64,000 nt of DNA from Leptospiraceae bacterium (GTDB lineage: Bacteria; Spirochaetota; Leptospiria; Leptospirales; Leptospiraceae): contig JAKRSH010000007.1 in the NCBI GenBank assembly GCA_022402465.1, forward strand, positions 248,001-312,000. The letters are read 5' to 3'. The notes below the pieces were generated by a model that was not told where the DNA came from, made no database searches, and saw only the letters and a list, made by a program, of their open reading frames with translations. Of this stretch, positions 36,728 to 45,097 are shown one piece after another (position 1 is the first letter of the stretch; each line of letters opens with the position of its first letter). The translations under genes were made by a program, and so were the position numbers.

Positions 36728-38207
36728 GTTGCACCATTACTTTTACCGCGTCTGTAGTCTTTGCTGTTGCAAATGCATTTCTTAATTCTTTAGCATCAAA
36801 AGTGTGAGAAATCATATTATCGGCTAAGGATTTTGCTACTGTTGGATTCTCTTTCAAAAGCTTTATAGCAAGATGAAAGTCCCCACATCTAGAAGTACGT
36901 ATTGATTTGCCTCTTAGGAAAAAATCATTCATCGCATAATATTCCTTATCCGAAGATTCCAGATTTAATTCTTGGGGTAGGTAAAGAATTGCACCTCTGG
37001 GTCTAACTAAAGAATCTTCCTTTCCTTGAATGGGTCGAATACAGGAATCAATTTCTTCTAATTTAGTAGCTATTGCAATATCAAATCGAGGAAATTTTCC
37101 TTCCTTATCAAGGTCATCTAATTTGGTGTGAGCTTCTTCAAATGATGATAAAGTTAAACTTACTTCCCCAAACTGTGAAAGTTCATTGCGTATAATTGAA
37201 ATCCAACGTACCATGTCTTCTTTTGGAATTTCTTGGAAACTGGGGCAGAGGAAGATATTTAAATTTTCTCTTTTTTCTTTGGCCCAATGGAAATGAAGAT
37301 TCTCAATCGAAAAAGGAAGAATAGAAAGTTCATCAACTACCAATTCCGTTAGATGGCTAAGACCTCCCATTTTTTGACCATTCGTTGTTTTGAGATGTAA
37401 TTCTCTTTTGGCTAGACGAATAGCAGACTGAAAACCATCTGTTGTACTCGTAGTATCATACAATATATCAAAATGATTTTCTAAAGAATCAATTGTATGT
37501 GAATCCGAAATATTTATGCCATCATCAGCACCTAGTCGAATTGCTAGATCTAGCAACTTTTGGCGTCTAGCGAGAGCAACAATTTTGAAATTTTTCTTTG
37601 AATCCAATCGATAAGCTTGCAGGGCTGCAATGACAAGAGAACCTAATCTACGTGGACCAAGTACAGCAACAACATCTCCATCTTCAGGGGCTGATGCGAT
37701 TACAGCTTGGAGAGAAGCGGCAAATGGTTCTATCAATACTGCTGCTTTCTCATCTAAATTACTATAGGGAATAGCAGCATGTACGGGGGCAAGAATATAA
37801 GCCCCAAATCCACCAGGAAGGCGATCAATACCTAGAACCTTTCTTTCTGGAGAATGGCTTGCAATTCCTTCTCTTACAAAAGAGTCAACATCAGAATCTC
37901 CCCTAGCTTCGAATGTATCATTTATTTCTACTACATAATTCTGGTGAGTATCAGGATCTTCAGCAATCACTTCGTGACCAATTACTTGGGGAAGTGGAAA
38001 TGGAAGAAACCTTCTATCTATATCCGTTGAACAAACTCCACAAGATTTTGTTTTGAGAAGTCGGTAACCTTTGCCTAACTCAAGGTAAGGAGAACCATTT
38101 CGGATGATCTTCCAACCTTGTTTTTCATCACCTTTATAAATATAGTCTGATTCAATAAAGGTATCATCAGAAGTGTAATCTAGTGCCTTGAAATGGATTT
38201 CTTTCAT
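36720..38207 (-). CDS. medium-chain dehydrogenase/reductase-like protein
   Basis: A 495-residue protein. The zinc-type catalytic motif is present as CGVCSTD (Cys56, Cys59) and GHEV (His78, Glu79), with VLIEPFAAS for the third position. The Rossmann motif VVAVLGPRRLGSLVIAA follows. The structural-zinc loop with four Cys, standard in alcohol dehydrogenases, is absent: after GHE the chain goes straight through acidic stretches. An extra C-terminal part of about 120 residues makes it longer than the usual 340-380. It probably oxidises or reduces a polar alcohol with NAD(P). The overlap with rhomboid (ATGA) and with the 821-residue gene (ATGCATAA) puts it in the same operon. Confidence 0.75.
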   Translation of the reverse strand: MKEIHFKALDYTSDDTFIESDYIYKGDEKQGWKIIRNGSPYLELGKGYRLLKTKSCGVCSTDIDRRFLPFPLPQVIGHEVIAEDPDTHQNYVVEINDTFEARGDSDVDSFVREGIASHSPERKVLGIDRLPGGFGAYILAPVHAAIPYSNLDEKAAVLIEPFAASLQAVIASAPEDGDVVAVLGPRRLGSLVIAALQAYRLDSKKNFKIVALARRQKLLDLAIRLGADDGINISDSHTIDSLENHFDILYDTTSTTDGFQSAIRLAKRELHLKTTNGQKMGGLSHLTELVVDELSILPFSIENLHFHWAKEKRENLNIFLCPSFQEIPKEDMVRWISIIRNELSQFGEVSLTLSSFEEAHTKLDDLDKEGKFPRFDIAIATKLEEIDSCIRPIQGKEDSLVRPRGAILYLPQELNLESSDKEYYAMNDFFLRGKSIRTSRCGDFHLAIKLLKENPTVAKSLADNMISHTFDAKELRNAFATAKTTDAVKVMVQHA

Positions 38208-38875
38208 TTATATCTTGCCTCAATAAAGTAATACAGAACTAAAGTCAATGTAAAGAAAATAAGATTTAGTATAAACCCATTCTTCAATTTTTTTCGATCT
38301 TTTTCCTCTAGAAAATATGCAGTAATAATAACAGAAAAGAAACCACCTAAGTGTGCCCAATGTGCAATTTGGTCTTTTTCAAAAACATTGGTAATGTCTG
38401 TATAAACTGAGGCCCAGGCAATTAAAAATAATGGAAAAGGAAAATTCACTCCGCCCATACGAATCGAAAAAGGGGATAGTAGGGCTGAGGCAGCTGCAAG
38501 TCCAGAGATAGCCCCACTTGCTCCAAGAACTGGTGTATTGTCCCCTATAATAAATCCTCTTACAATAGAATCTCCAATTGCCGATACGATTGCTGCCATT
38601 CCGTAGAATAACATCCATTTGCTCATGCCAACCTTATACTCAACAGCCCTTCCTAGTATAAACAAAAACATAAGATTAGAAAACAAATGACTGAAACTAC
38701 CATGAGCAAAACTTGAAAGTATCCAATTGATAGGATTCCATTCCCTAGGATAAGACAAGAAAAAGTTCTGAATAATAGGATCTGGAATAAAAAAAATGGA
38801 GATAAAAAAGAATAAGAATAAAAATACAATCAAACCTGCGGTCAATGGGAATTCCCAAAAAATTTTCTGAACCAT
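38204..38875 (-). CDS. rhomboid-family intramembrane serine protease
   Basis: A 223-residue polytopic membrane protein with about six hydrophobic segments. The catalytic dyad is visible as the Ser in LGASGAISG (GxSG) and the His in HWAHLGG. The oxyanion-region His and Asn come in SHLFSNLMFL. The Trp/Arg-type loop GRAVEY is also family-like. Rhomboids cut transmembrane segments of substrate proteins. Which substrate is cut here is unknown, but the exported nitrilase-like protein and other membrane proteins of the operon are natural suspects. Its ATG (38875) begins the tightly overlapped five-gene run; its TGA overlaps the next ATG. Confidence 0.9.
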   Translation of the reverse strand: MVQKIFWEFPLTAGLIVFLFLFFFISIFFIPDPIIQNFFLSYPREWNPINWILSSFAHGSFSHLFSNLMFLFILGRAVEYKVGMSKWMLFYGMAAIVSAIGDSIVRGFIIGDNTPVLGASGAISGLAAASALLSPFSIRMGGVNFPFPLFLIAWASVYTDITNVFEKDQIAHWAHLGGFFSVIITAYFLEEKDRKKLKNGFILNLIFFTLTLVLYYFIEARYK

Positions 38876-38906
38876 GATGATTATAATCTAAAATTCAACT
38901 ATGAGT

Positions 38907-39743
38907 TCAATTCGATTTTGGGGAAAAAGCTGGAACTTCAGGAGAATCTTCATTTCGAAAATATGCATCGTCCACTCCATCTATTCCTGTAGAGAGCTCT
39001 TGTAATTTCGGTTCATTCCAAATAGTTTCGAAAGCGTCTTCTGAATCATATACCTTAAAATTACTATCGTAATGACAGCGAGTATAGTAATCTGAATTCT
39101 TAGGAATGACTCTTTGTATTTCCAATTTTATAACATCGAAATTATTTTCCAATTCTTCTTCTGAATCATATTCTCCCTCATGGAGAAGTGCAAGTAGAAC
39201 TACATACTTTTGGGCTTGTTTAACAGACTGAAGTGCATAAGAAAGATCTCGGATCTTATTAATATAGATCTGCGGATGTGAATTTCTAGCTGTAAGTACT
39301 TTTTTCTTTGCAACAGCAATTTCCCGAAAACCCATAGAAAGATAATGATGTGTATTTGTTTTCTCAAGTCGATTCGAGATTCGAGTTAAACGGATCAAAT
39401 CTTTTTCTGTTCGCTCGATATTTGATTCAACTACTTTGAGAAATAATTGAATCATAATTTTTTGGGTTCTTCGTAATTCATCAAAACCCTTACCAAGATC
39501 CATTTGCAATTGAAGCAATTCAGTTTCTATATGATGCTGCAATGCTCGTCTAAATAAAACTTTTTCTGTATCAGATCCAAAATTAGAAACGGATGGACTA
39601 ATAGATTTTAAATGATCATAATTCTCTTTCATACCTATAGTAACTTTAATTAGTTGAGTAGATTTATTCGATTGATTCGAATATGATAAAGTCCAACTAA
39701 AACAAAGTAAGATCAAGAAGAAGAATAACCTTTGAGAACTCAT
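38907..39743 (-). CDS. exported helical protein of unknown function
   Basis: A 278-residue protein with a signal peptide (residues 1-21, LFFFLILLCFSWTLSYS). The mature part is highly helical, with heptad-like Leu/Ile spacing in segments such as LLQLQMDLGKGFDELRRT and VESNIERTEKDLIRLTRI, and an acidic stretch (EGEYDSEEELENN). The C-terminus is acidic and rich in Ser and Pro. It has no motif I can name. A 30-base gap separates its start region from the rhomboid-led operon, which lies downstream on the same strand, so they may be one transcript. Divergent from the 39880 gene. Confidence 0.6.
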   Translation of the reverse strand: MSSQRLFFFLILLCFSWTLSYSNQSNKSTQLIKVTIGMKENYDHLKSISPSVSNFGSDTEKVLFRRALQHHIETELLQLQMDLGKGFDELRRTQKIMIQLFLKVVESNIERTEKDLIRLTRISNRLEKTNTHHYLSMGFREIAVAKKKVLTARNSHPQIYINKIRDLSYALQSVKQAQKYVVLLALLHEGEYDSEEELENNFDVIKLEIQRVIPKNSDYYTRCHYDSNFKVYDSEDAFETIWNEPKLQELSTGIDGVDDAYFRNEDSPEVPAFSPKSN

Positions 39744-39879
39744 ATATGAAAATCATCGGAAAGATTCCTTTTTAATTCTAAAAGATAAAAAATTGTTAGG
39801 AAAACTAGTTTACAAATCCTGGATTATGTATTATTGTAATGGAAATTGTCTAGAAATGGAAGAATTTTAAGGATTTGAG

Positions 39880-40497
39880 ATGCCGGCTGAATTTCCGCTA
39901 AACACTGCTTCTGTAAACGATTGCATTATAGAATTAAAGAAAATCCAAGAAACCAAAAGTTTCGGTATTATTCTCAGTGAATTAACTGAATCCGCTATTT
40001 CTAATGATAAAAATACGTGGTCTCTTATATATCAAGTTATGCGAGATGCTGATTCTGGCAGGTTATCCTGGGCGCTTCACAAAGAAATACTTTCCGGCTT
40101 CATATCCATTTTAACCCAAGTGGGAGATAGCAAATCTTATCGGTTAATTATCAATTATATTAAAAATCTCGATAGAACCATTCCTTTAGGTGCCATAGAA
40201 CTTATATCGGATCTTCTGCCAACCTTCGAAGAGCTGGACAGTGATGAAATCATTAAAATTGCATCTCAAAAGGATGATATCAGATCTGCAATTGGAATCA
40301 TTGCTCTATCGCGATTGATGATAGAAAACAAATTAAATGAGGATCAAAAGAAAGCTATCCAAGAATTCCTACAATCCTACTCCAATTCAAAATACTATAT
40401 GAAAGATATCGTAGAATCTATCTTAGAAATGATTCAAGATGCCGAGAAAGGAACTTCCCTTCTTCCTGAAAATGAACTAAGTTCACTTTTTGATTGA
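39880..40497 (+). CDS. helical-repeat protein of unknown function
   Basis: A 205-residue soluble, mostly helical protein whose repeating units of about 35 residues (for example LHKEILSGFISILTQVGDS, then IPLGAIELISDLLPTF) resemble HEAT/armadillo repeats. The start is supported by AAGGA eight bases upstream. No enzyme motif is visible. It is followed by a hypothetical gene after 103 bases, with a strong palindrome in between. The name HEAT-like is by pattern only. Confidence 0.6.
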   Translation: MPAEFPLNTASVNDCIIELKKIQETKSFGIILSELTESAISNDKNTWSLIYQVMRDADSGRLSWALHKEILSGFISILTQVGDSKSYRLIINYIKNLDRTIPLGAIELISDLLPTFEELDSDEIIKIASQKDDIRSAIGIIALSRLMIENKLNEDQKKAIQEFLQSYSNSKYYMKDIVESILEMIQDAEKGTSLLPENELSSLFD

Positions 40498-40561
40498 TCC
40501 AAGATAAAATCTGATTCTTAGGTACAATTTATGCATTAAAATAATTGTATACAGATAAAAT

Positions 40562-40580
40562 CATTTTGCAGTGCAAAATG
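40562..40580. promoter_or_regulatory. 19-base palindrome just upstream of the 40601 gene
   Basis: CATTTTGCA and TGCAAAATG flank one G (9-base perfect arms). The 3' edge is 20 bases before the ATG. It may be an operator or, as RNA, a 7-bp hairpin with loop CAGTG covering the leader. The repeat AGATAAAATC also occurs twice nearby (40502-40511 and 40554-40563). Confidence 0.5.
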
Positions 40581-40600
40581 CTTAATTTAAGGGCAGGTGT

Positions 40601-41479
40601 ATGGTCAAAAATGCTAAGAAAGGTACAAATTTCTCAAAAGCAGGGTTGCTCTGGAAGAGTATTGAAAGACAGGCTGAGGTTCAATTAGGTCTTGTTCGTT
40701 TGAATAAGGACGTTACTTTACGAATTTTAAATAATAAACCAAATGAATTTCTAGAAGCAAATCGTTTTGATTTTACAAAAAATATGAAAGAGTTCATGAA
40801 AACTGTCGTTACTATGGACTCAGAAAAGTTAGAATATTTTATCTTTAGAGTCTACGACTGCTATCTGCGTGAATTGAACTTTATCAATGAAAGAAATTCA
40901 CAATTTTCCATTGATATTTTGTTCCAAGTTATCGAAACACTCACTGTAGAAAAAGAATCAATTCAATCGGTTGAGGGATATTTTTCAGCCTCTAACCAAG
41001 AATCAATTAGTAGAGCTGATATGGAAAATATTCTGAATCACATGAAGGCTTATAATTTCATGTCTATTCAATTCAAAAAAATCAATAATCTAAAAAGATG
41101 TGTAGAATTAAGCGATCAAATTATATTAAAAGCTGCAACATTAAATCCTATGGTATCTATACTCTCCCTGGACAATATGTACAGTTTAATTTTAGCTCAA
41201 AACATTCTTTCCTCAAAATATGGGATACGCAATCTTCTTTCGGGTTGGATGGAAGAGTATGGATTCACTGAAGAACAGGCTATTCGAATTCTCCCTTTGT
41301 TTCCTAGTGATTCTTCTTTGAATGAGTTTCGATCTGTTTACACCAAAGCGATTCAAACTTTAGGACAGAAAGTTGATCCTATAAACAAGGATATGGATTT
41401 ATTTATGATGCGATCCATTTGCAATTATTTCACATCTTGGTTGAATAGAGTTGCAAACCAATTGCCGGCTGTTGCTTAG
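40601..41479 (+). CDS. conserved-looking protein of unknown function
   Basis: A 292-residue soluble protein with a basic N-terminus (MVKNAKKGTNFSK) and a long helical body (for example FIFRVYDCYLRELNFINERN and RLNKDVTLRILNNKP). It has no signal, membrane segment or catalytic motif that I can see. The frame is clean and the codon use matches the neighbours. A 19-base palindrome lies immediately upstream, so regulated expression is likely. Convergent with the methyltransferase gene, with a hairpin and T run between. The helix-rich pattern could suit a scaffold or regulator, which is a guess. Confidence 0.55.
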   Translation: MVKNAKKGTNFSKAGLLWKSIERQAEVQLGLVRLNKDVTLRILNNKPNEFLEANRFDFTKNMKEFMKTVVTMDSEKLEYFIFRVYDCYLRELNFINERNSQFSIDILFQVIETLTVEKESIQSVEGYFSASNQESISRADMENILNHMKAYNFMSIQFKKINNLKRCVELSDQIILKAATLNPMVSILSLDNMYSLILAQNILSSKYGIRNLLSGWMEEYGFTEEQAIRILPLFPSDSSLNEFRSVYTKAIQTLGQKVDPINKDMDLFMMRSICNYFTSWLNRVANQLPAVA

Positions 41480-41493
41480 TCTTTTCATAAATT

Positions 41494-41516
41494 ATCAGAC
41501 TACTGATTTTATTTTT
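41494..41516 (+). terminator. possible terminator after the 40601 gene
   Basis: ATCAG (41494-41498), loop ACTA, CTGAT (41503-41507), then a T-rich tract running into the convergent gene's end. The stem is short, with two G:C pairs, so efficiency is doubtful. Confidence 0.35.
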
Positions 41517-42363
41517 TTACCATAGTAACAAAGAGAGTATTACTGATATTCCAATGTCCAAAACTCAATTGAAATACCCACTTGGATAAATAATAGTAAA
41601 GGACTTTAGCATACAATCCTAGCTTTGACTTAGATCCTGCCACACTCATGATTGGTTTAAGAATGTAGTACTTAGGTTGGTAGTATCCACACTGAGAGCC
41701 AAGTTCAGCAAGTGTTTTCATTTTATAATTATTTACATGATCCTTGGCTTCTAAGTAATGAACACCTGGTTTCATACCCTTGATCAATACCTTTAGTCTT
41801 GCCTTCCACAATTGAAAAGGAAAATTGGGAGTCTGCATAAATAGAATTCCACCAGGCTTGAGAATGGAATTTAAATACTGAAGTAAAGAATGCGGTTTAG
41901 GAATATGTTCTATCACATCCCACAAAGTTATAATATCCAGAGAGTTGGGATCTATCTTACTAGCTTGCACCACACCTGAATGAACATTTTTAAGATTATT
42001 TTTTTCTTTCGCAAATTGAACTGCTTTTTCAGAAATTTCATATCCTATTGCCTTCCAATTCGGATTGGTCTCAGAAATTCTTTTGACAAAAAATCCTAAA
42101 CCACAACCAACATCAAGAATCTGCCCCTTTTTACCAGCTATGAATCTTGAAATAAAATCATCATAAATATCACGATGAGCTTCATCCCACCATTTTAAAT
42201 CAAATTCTTCTTCTGGATCATCCCAATAGCCTTCATAATGCTCATCCTGTTGGTAAGAGGAATACACATGGTCGCAATAAGAGCATTTAACAATAGCTAT
42301 ACCATTTTCAACAAAAACAGGTTGGCTGTCTTGGCATCCACAAAGAATACATTCTTGGGTCAT
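41509..42363 (-). CDS. SAM-dependent methyltransferase with zinc-ribbon N-terminus
   Basis: A 284-residue protein. Residues 5-30 have a Cys pair arrangement (CILCGC ... KCSYCDHVYS) typical of a zinc ribbon ahead of class I methyltransferases. The S-adenosylmethionine motif I is ILDVGCGLGFFVKR, with motif II-like DIITLWDVIEHIP and motif III LLQYLNSILKPGGILF. The combination of a metal-binding head and this domain is common in enzymes that modify sugars or small molecules in cell-envelope clusters. No substrate is evident from the neighbours. It is divergent from dapF, 103 bases away. Confidence 0.85.
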   Translation of the reverse strand: MTQECILCGCQDSQPVFVENGIAIVKCSYCDHVYSSYQQDEHYEGYWDDPEEEFDLKWWDEAHRDIYDDFISRFIAGKKGQILDVGCGLGFFVKRISETNPNWKAIGYEISEKAVQFAKEKNNLKNVHSGVVQASKIDPNSLDIITLWDVIEHIPKPHSLLQYLNSILKPGGILFMQTPNFPFQLWKARLKVLIKGMKPGVHYLEAKDHVNNYKMKTLAELGSQCGYYQPKYYILKPIMSVAGSKSKLGLYAKVLYYYLSKWVFQLSFGHWNISNTLFVTMVKK

Positions 42364-42420
42364 AGTCTTTTTAGAATCTTAAATCAAAAGTATAGGTCAA
42401 CTAAATTCTAAATTATTCTC

Positions 42421-42449
42421 TTGAGTACAAGATTGCTAGATCGAATTAT
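42421..42449 (+). promoter_or_regulatory. possible sigma70-type promoter of dapF
   Basis: TTGAGT (42421-42426) and AATTAT (42444-42449) are separated by 17 bases, with moderate consensus match. They lie upstream of a good ribosome site (AGAGGGA) at 42456-42462. Confidence 0.4.
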
Positions 42450-42466
42450 GTTCCTAGAGGGAATTT

Positions 42467-43309
42467 ATGGAGCTTAAGTTTACAAAAATGGAAGGCATTG
42501 GTAATGATTATGTTTACATAGATGCAACAAAGAATGACATTCGATTGAGCTCTGAGCAGATCCAACAACTCTCCGATAGAAATTTTGGCATTGGTGGAGA
42601 CGGGGTAATTTTCATTCGATCCTCTGAGAAAGCTGACTTTCATATGGATATGTATAATTCGGATGGATCTTCTTCCGAAATGTGTGGAAATGGAATTCGC
42701 TGTGTTGGTAAATTCGTTTATGATCATGGACTAACGAACAATCTGAATCCTAAAATCGAAACTGGTAAAGGTGTGCTTACCTTAGACCTACAAAAAAATA
42801 AATCCAATAAAATTGAAATAGTCACTGTAGATATGGGTGAGCCAATTTTGAAACCAAGCCTAATCCCACTTAAATGGAAAGATGATGAACCTGTTATCAA
42901 TCAAATAATTCATGTAGACGGTGTTGATTACAACTTTACTTCTGTGAGTATGGGAAATCCGCATTGTGTAATCTTTGTTGAAGATCCAGATAAAATACCT
43001 TTGTATGAAATTGGTCTCAAGATAGAACACCATGAGTTATTTCCGAAACGAGTGAATGCAGAATTTGTATCTTTAAAAGCCAAGGACCATCTCTACCAAA
43101 GAACATGGGAAAGGGGTACTGGGGAAACCTTGGCCTGTGGAACAGGTGCTTGCGCTGTAGCCGTCTCCGCTGTCTTAACAGGACGAACTGGTAGAAAAGT
43201 ACAAATTGATCTTAGAGGTGGAACTCTTCACATAGAATGGGCCCAAGGCGGTTCCGTCTTCATGACAGGTCCTGCGAAAGAAGTTTATACAGGTCTCATT
43301 GAAATATAG
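42467..43309 (+). CDS. dapF: diaminopimelate epimerase
   Basis: Converts LL- to meso-diaminopimelate for lysine and peptidoglycan synthesis. Both racemising Cys are present: C73 in [12 protein letters not shown] and C224 in [13 protein letters not shown]-terminal [12 protein letters not shown] and the conserved GNPHCVIFV are seen too. The length of 280 residues is normal, and the start is backed by AGAGGG six bases upstream. Its final 25 bases overlap the convergent HAD gene, and no dap neighbours are present. Confidence 0.97.
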   Translation: MELKFTKMEGIGNDYVYIDATKNDIRLSSEQIQQLSDRNFGIGGDGVIFIRSSEKADFHMDMYNSDGSSSEMCGNGIRCVGKFVYDHGLTNNLNPKIETGKGVLTLDLQKNKSNKIEIVTVDMGEPILKPSLIPLKWKDDEPVINQIIHVDGVDYNFTSVSMGNPHCVIFVEDPDKIPLYEIGLKIEHHELFPKRVNAEFVSLKAKDHLYQRTWERGTGETLACGTGACAVAVSAVLTGRTGRKVQIDLRGGTLHIEWAQGGSVFMTGPAKEVYTGLIEI

Positions 43310-44031
43310 TATTCTAAAGAAGAATTCAAGTTATGCGCAACAAAAGAATTCGAAACAGAGATATTCAAATTTTTAGTTATTTCTCTTTCACCAAACATTT
43401 CTTTTAGATGTATTGTTGTAATTCCTAGTTTAGATGCGCCTTCGATATCATCTATTTGGTTGTCTCCGATCATGACACATTGTTCAGGATTAGAATCAAT
43501 TCTACGACAGGCTTCTATAAAAATTTGAGCAGATGGCTTTTCGATTCCTAGTTCTTCAGAAACAAGTAAGTTAAAATGAAAATTTTTTGGAAACACTGAT
43601 TCTAATTTGATCAATTGTGTCCGAAGATTCTCATTTGATAGAAATATGATTTTATGAGAAGCTTGGATTTCATTCAAAAGTTTGAAAGTATACTTATAAT
43701 TGCCTTTATTAAGATGGAAAAATTCTTTAAGATATTTGCTAAAATTCTTAAAGTAAATCTCTTCCATTTTCAAAACGAGGTTAATACGTTTCTTAGTTAA
43801 AGATCCAAATTTTAATTCTATCATTCTCTTAAAATACAAAATACGTAAACGATTCGAAGAATGCCCTTCTAAATTCACTTTGATTTCTTCTCTTGCAAGT
43901 TTAAATCTATCATAAAAATCTAAAGCACTTCCATATGCTTTCCTTTGCCAAAATTCTGAAAGACATTTTAATGAATAATCATAAGCCTCTTTGGATGGAA
44001 GAATAGTATTATCTATATCTAAAATCAACAT
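43285..44031 (-). CDS. HAD-superfamily hydrolase
   Basis: A 248-residue phosphatase-like enzyme. Motif I is DIDNT at residues 5-9 (nucleophile D5, acid D7). Motif II is the Ser in [10 protein letters not shown], and motif III/IV appear as [10 protein letters not shown] and [13 protein letters not shown]. The cap (about 15-100) is a helical C1-type. Substrates of such enzymes are phosphosugars, nucleotides or similar, and this one cannot be predicted. The coding regions of dapF and this gene overlap by 25 bases at the 3' ends. The small membrane protein is divergent from it. Confidence 0.88.
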   Translation of the reverse strand: MLILDIDNTILPSKEAYDYSLKCLSEFWQRKAYGSALDFYDRFKLAREEIKVNLEGHSSNRLRILYFKRMIELKFGSLTKKRINLVLKMEEIYFKNFSKYLKEFFHLNKGNYKYTFKLLNEIQASHKIIFLSNENLRTQLIKLESVFPKNFHFNLLVSEELGIEKPSAQIFIEACRRIDSNPEQCVMIGDNQIDDIEGASKLGITTIHLKEMFGEREITKNLNISVSNSFVAHNLNSSLEYYISMRPV

Positions 44032-44058
44032 TGATACAGAATAAAATGTAATTCCTAG

Positions 44059-44087
44059 TTGACGAGTAAAATTGTATCTACTAAAAT
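44059..44087 (+). promoter_or_regulatory. strong promoter placed for a leaderless mRNA
   Basis: TTGACG (44059-44064) and TAAAAT (44082-44087) with an ideal 17-base spacer, each a five-of-six match to consensus. The ATG of the 67-residue gene (44094) starts six bases after the -10 box, so transcription would start at or next to it. No ribosome site fits in between. Confidence 0.6.
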
Positions 44088-44093
44088 CGAATC

Positions 44094-44297
44094 ATGCTTC
44101 CTATTGCAAGGATTCTTGGATCTTTATTTACCATTCTTGGAATCTTTCTATTTCTATATGGCTTATTCACAGACGGAAATTCTATGTATGATAAAACCTT
44201 CTCCTTCAATATCAATCTATATTGGGGTATTATTATGATAGGATTTGGTTTGGTATTTGTTGTTTTTGGAAGAAAAAACGGATTTCTAAATCAATAA
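44094..44297 (+). CDS. small two-helix membrane protein
   Basis: A 67-residue protein with two hydrophobic segments (ILGSLFTILGIFLFLYGLF and YWGIIMIGFGLVFVVFG) joined by a polar loop and ending in a basic tail. It resembles common small membrane proteins of unknown role. The coding call is supported by the promoter positioned exactly ahead of it (44059-44087). It is seven bases from the end of the convergent BtuF-like gene. Confidence 0.65.
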   Translation: MLPIARILGSLFTILGIFLFLYGLFTDGNSMYDKTFSFNINLYWGIIMIGFGLVFVVFGRKNGFLNQ

Positions 44298-44304
44298 AAC
44301 AAAA

Positions 44305-45090
44305 TCAACTTACATTCTCTTCAAGGATAGAATTTAGCTTCTGAACTCCTTCGAGGAATAATGCAGGACCAGGTTGTAAGATGATGGATGAGTCAATTTC
44401 ATAGAGCTTATTTTTTCTTACTGCTGTTGTTTGCTTCCATTCTTCTACTTGTTGTATCCAATTAAAATCAACAGGTTTTCCACACCAAGATCCAATAATT
44501 AAATCCGGATTTTTATCTGCTATAAAATCTTTACTTACAATTCGATCTTTCGCCAACGATTTATCTGCTTTATTAGAATGAATTTCTTCACCACCACATA
44601 TTTGGATCAATTCACTTACCCATTGGATTGCTGTTATGATTGGCTCATCCCATTCTTGAAAAAAAACTTTAGGTTTGTAATTTCTAGTTTTAGCTTTTCT
44701 TGAAATTCCATCTAAAGTTTGCTTCCATGTATCAATTAAAAGTAAAGTTTCTTTGCTTCTTCCTACTATTGATCCAATCAAATACATCGTTTCAAAAATT
44801 TCTTCTATAGATCTTTGATTGGTAACTAAGACATTGAGACCTTCTTTTATTAAATCATGTGCAAGTTGAGCTTGTATATCGGAAAACCCGATGATTAAAT
44901 CTGGTTTTAGTGATTTAATCTTTTTGATATTTCCTGAAATAAACGAAGATACCTTAGTTTTTTCTTGAATTGCAATGGATGGACGAACAGTATAAACACT
45001 AATCCCAACTATACGACTTTGTTCTTGTAATAGATAAAGCAACTCGGTGGTTTCTTCTGTTAAACAAATTATTCTTTTTGGATAAATCAT
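44305..45090 (-). CDS. BtuF/periplasmic-binding-like protein without signal peptide
   Basis: A 261-residue protein of the ABC-transporter substrate-binding (class III, PF01497) fold: RIICLTEETTELLYLL at the start, then the helix-linker region IEEIFETMYLIGSIVG, and LKPDLIIGFSDIQ. BtuF and siderophore-binding relatives bind B12 or ferric chelates in the periplasm. This chain begins MIYPKRIICLTEE with no hydrophobic signal, so it should stay in the cytoplasm. It is the last gene of the potassium-uptake run, 7 bases after trkA. Its ligand is unknown. Confidence 0.75.
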   Translation of the reverse strand: MIYPKRIICLTEETTELLYLLQEQSRIVGISVYTVRPSIAIQEKTKVSSFISGNIKKIKSLKPDLIIGFSDIQAQLAHDLIKEGLNVLVTNQRSIEEIFETMYLIGSIVGRSKETLLLIDTWKQTLDGISRKAKTRNYKPKVFFQEWDEPIITAIQWVSELIQICGGEEIHSNKADKSLAKDRIVSKDFIADKNPDLIIGSWCGKPVDFNWIQQVEEWKQTTAVRKNKLYEIDSSIILQPGPALFLEGVQKLNSILEENVS

Positions 45091-45097
45091 AAGTAAA

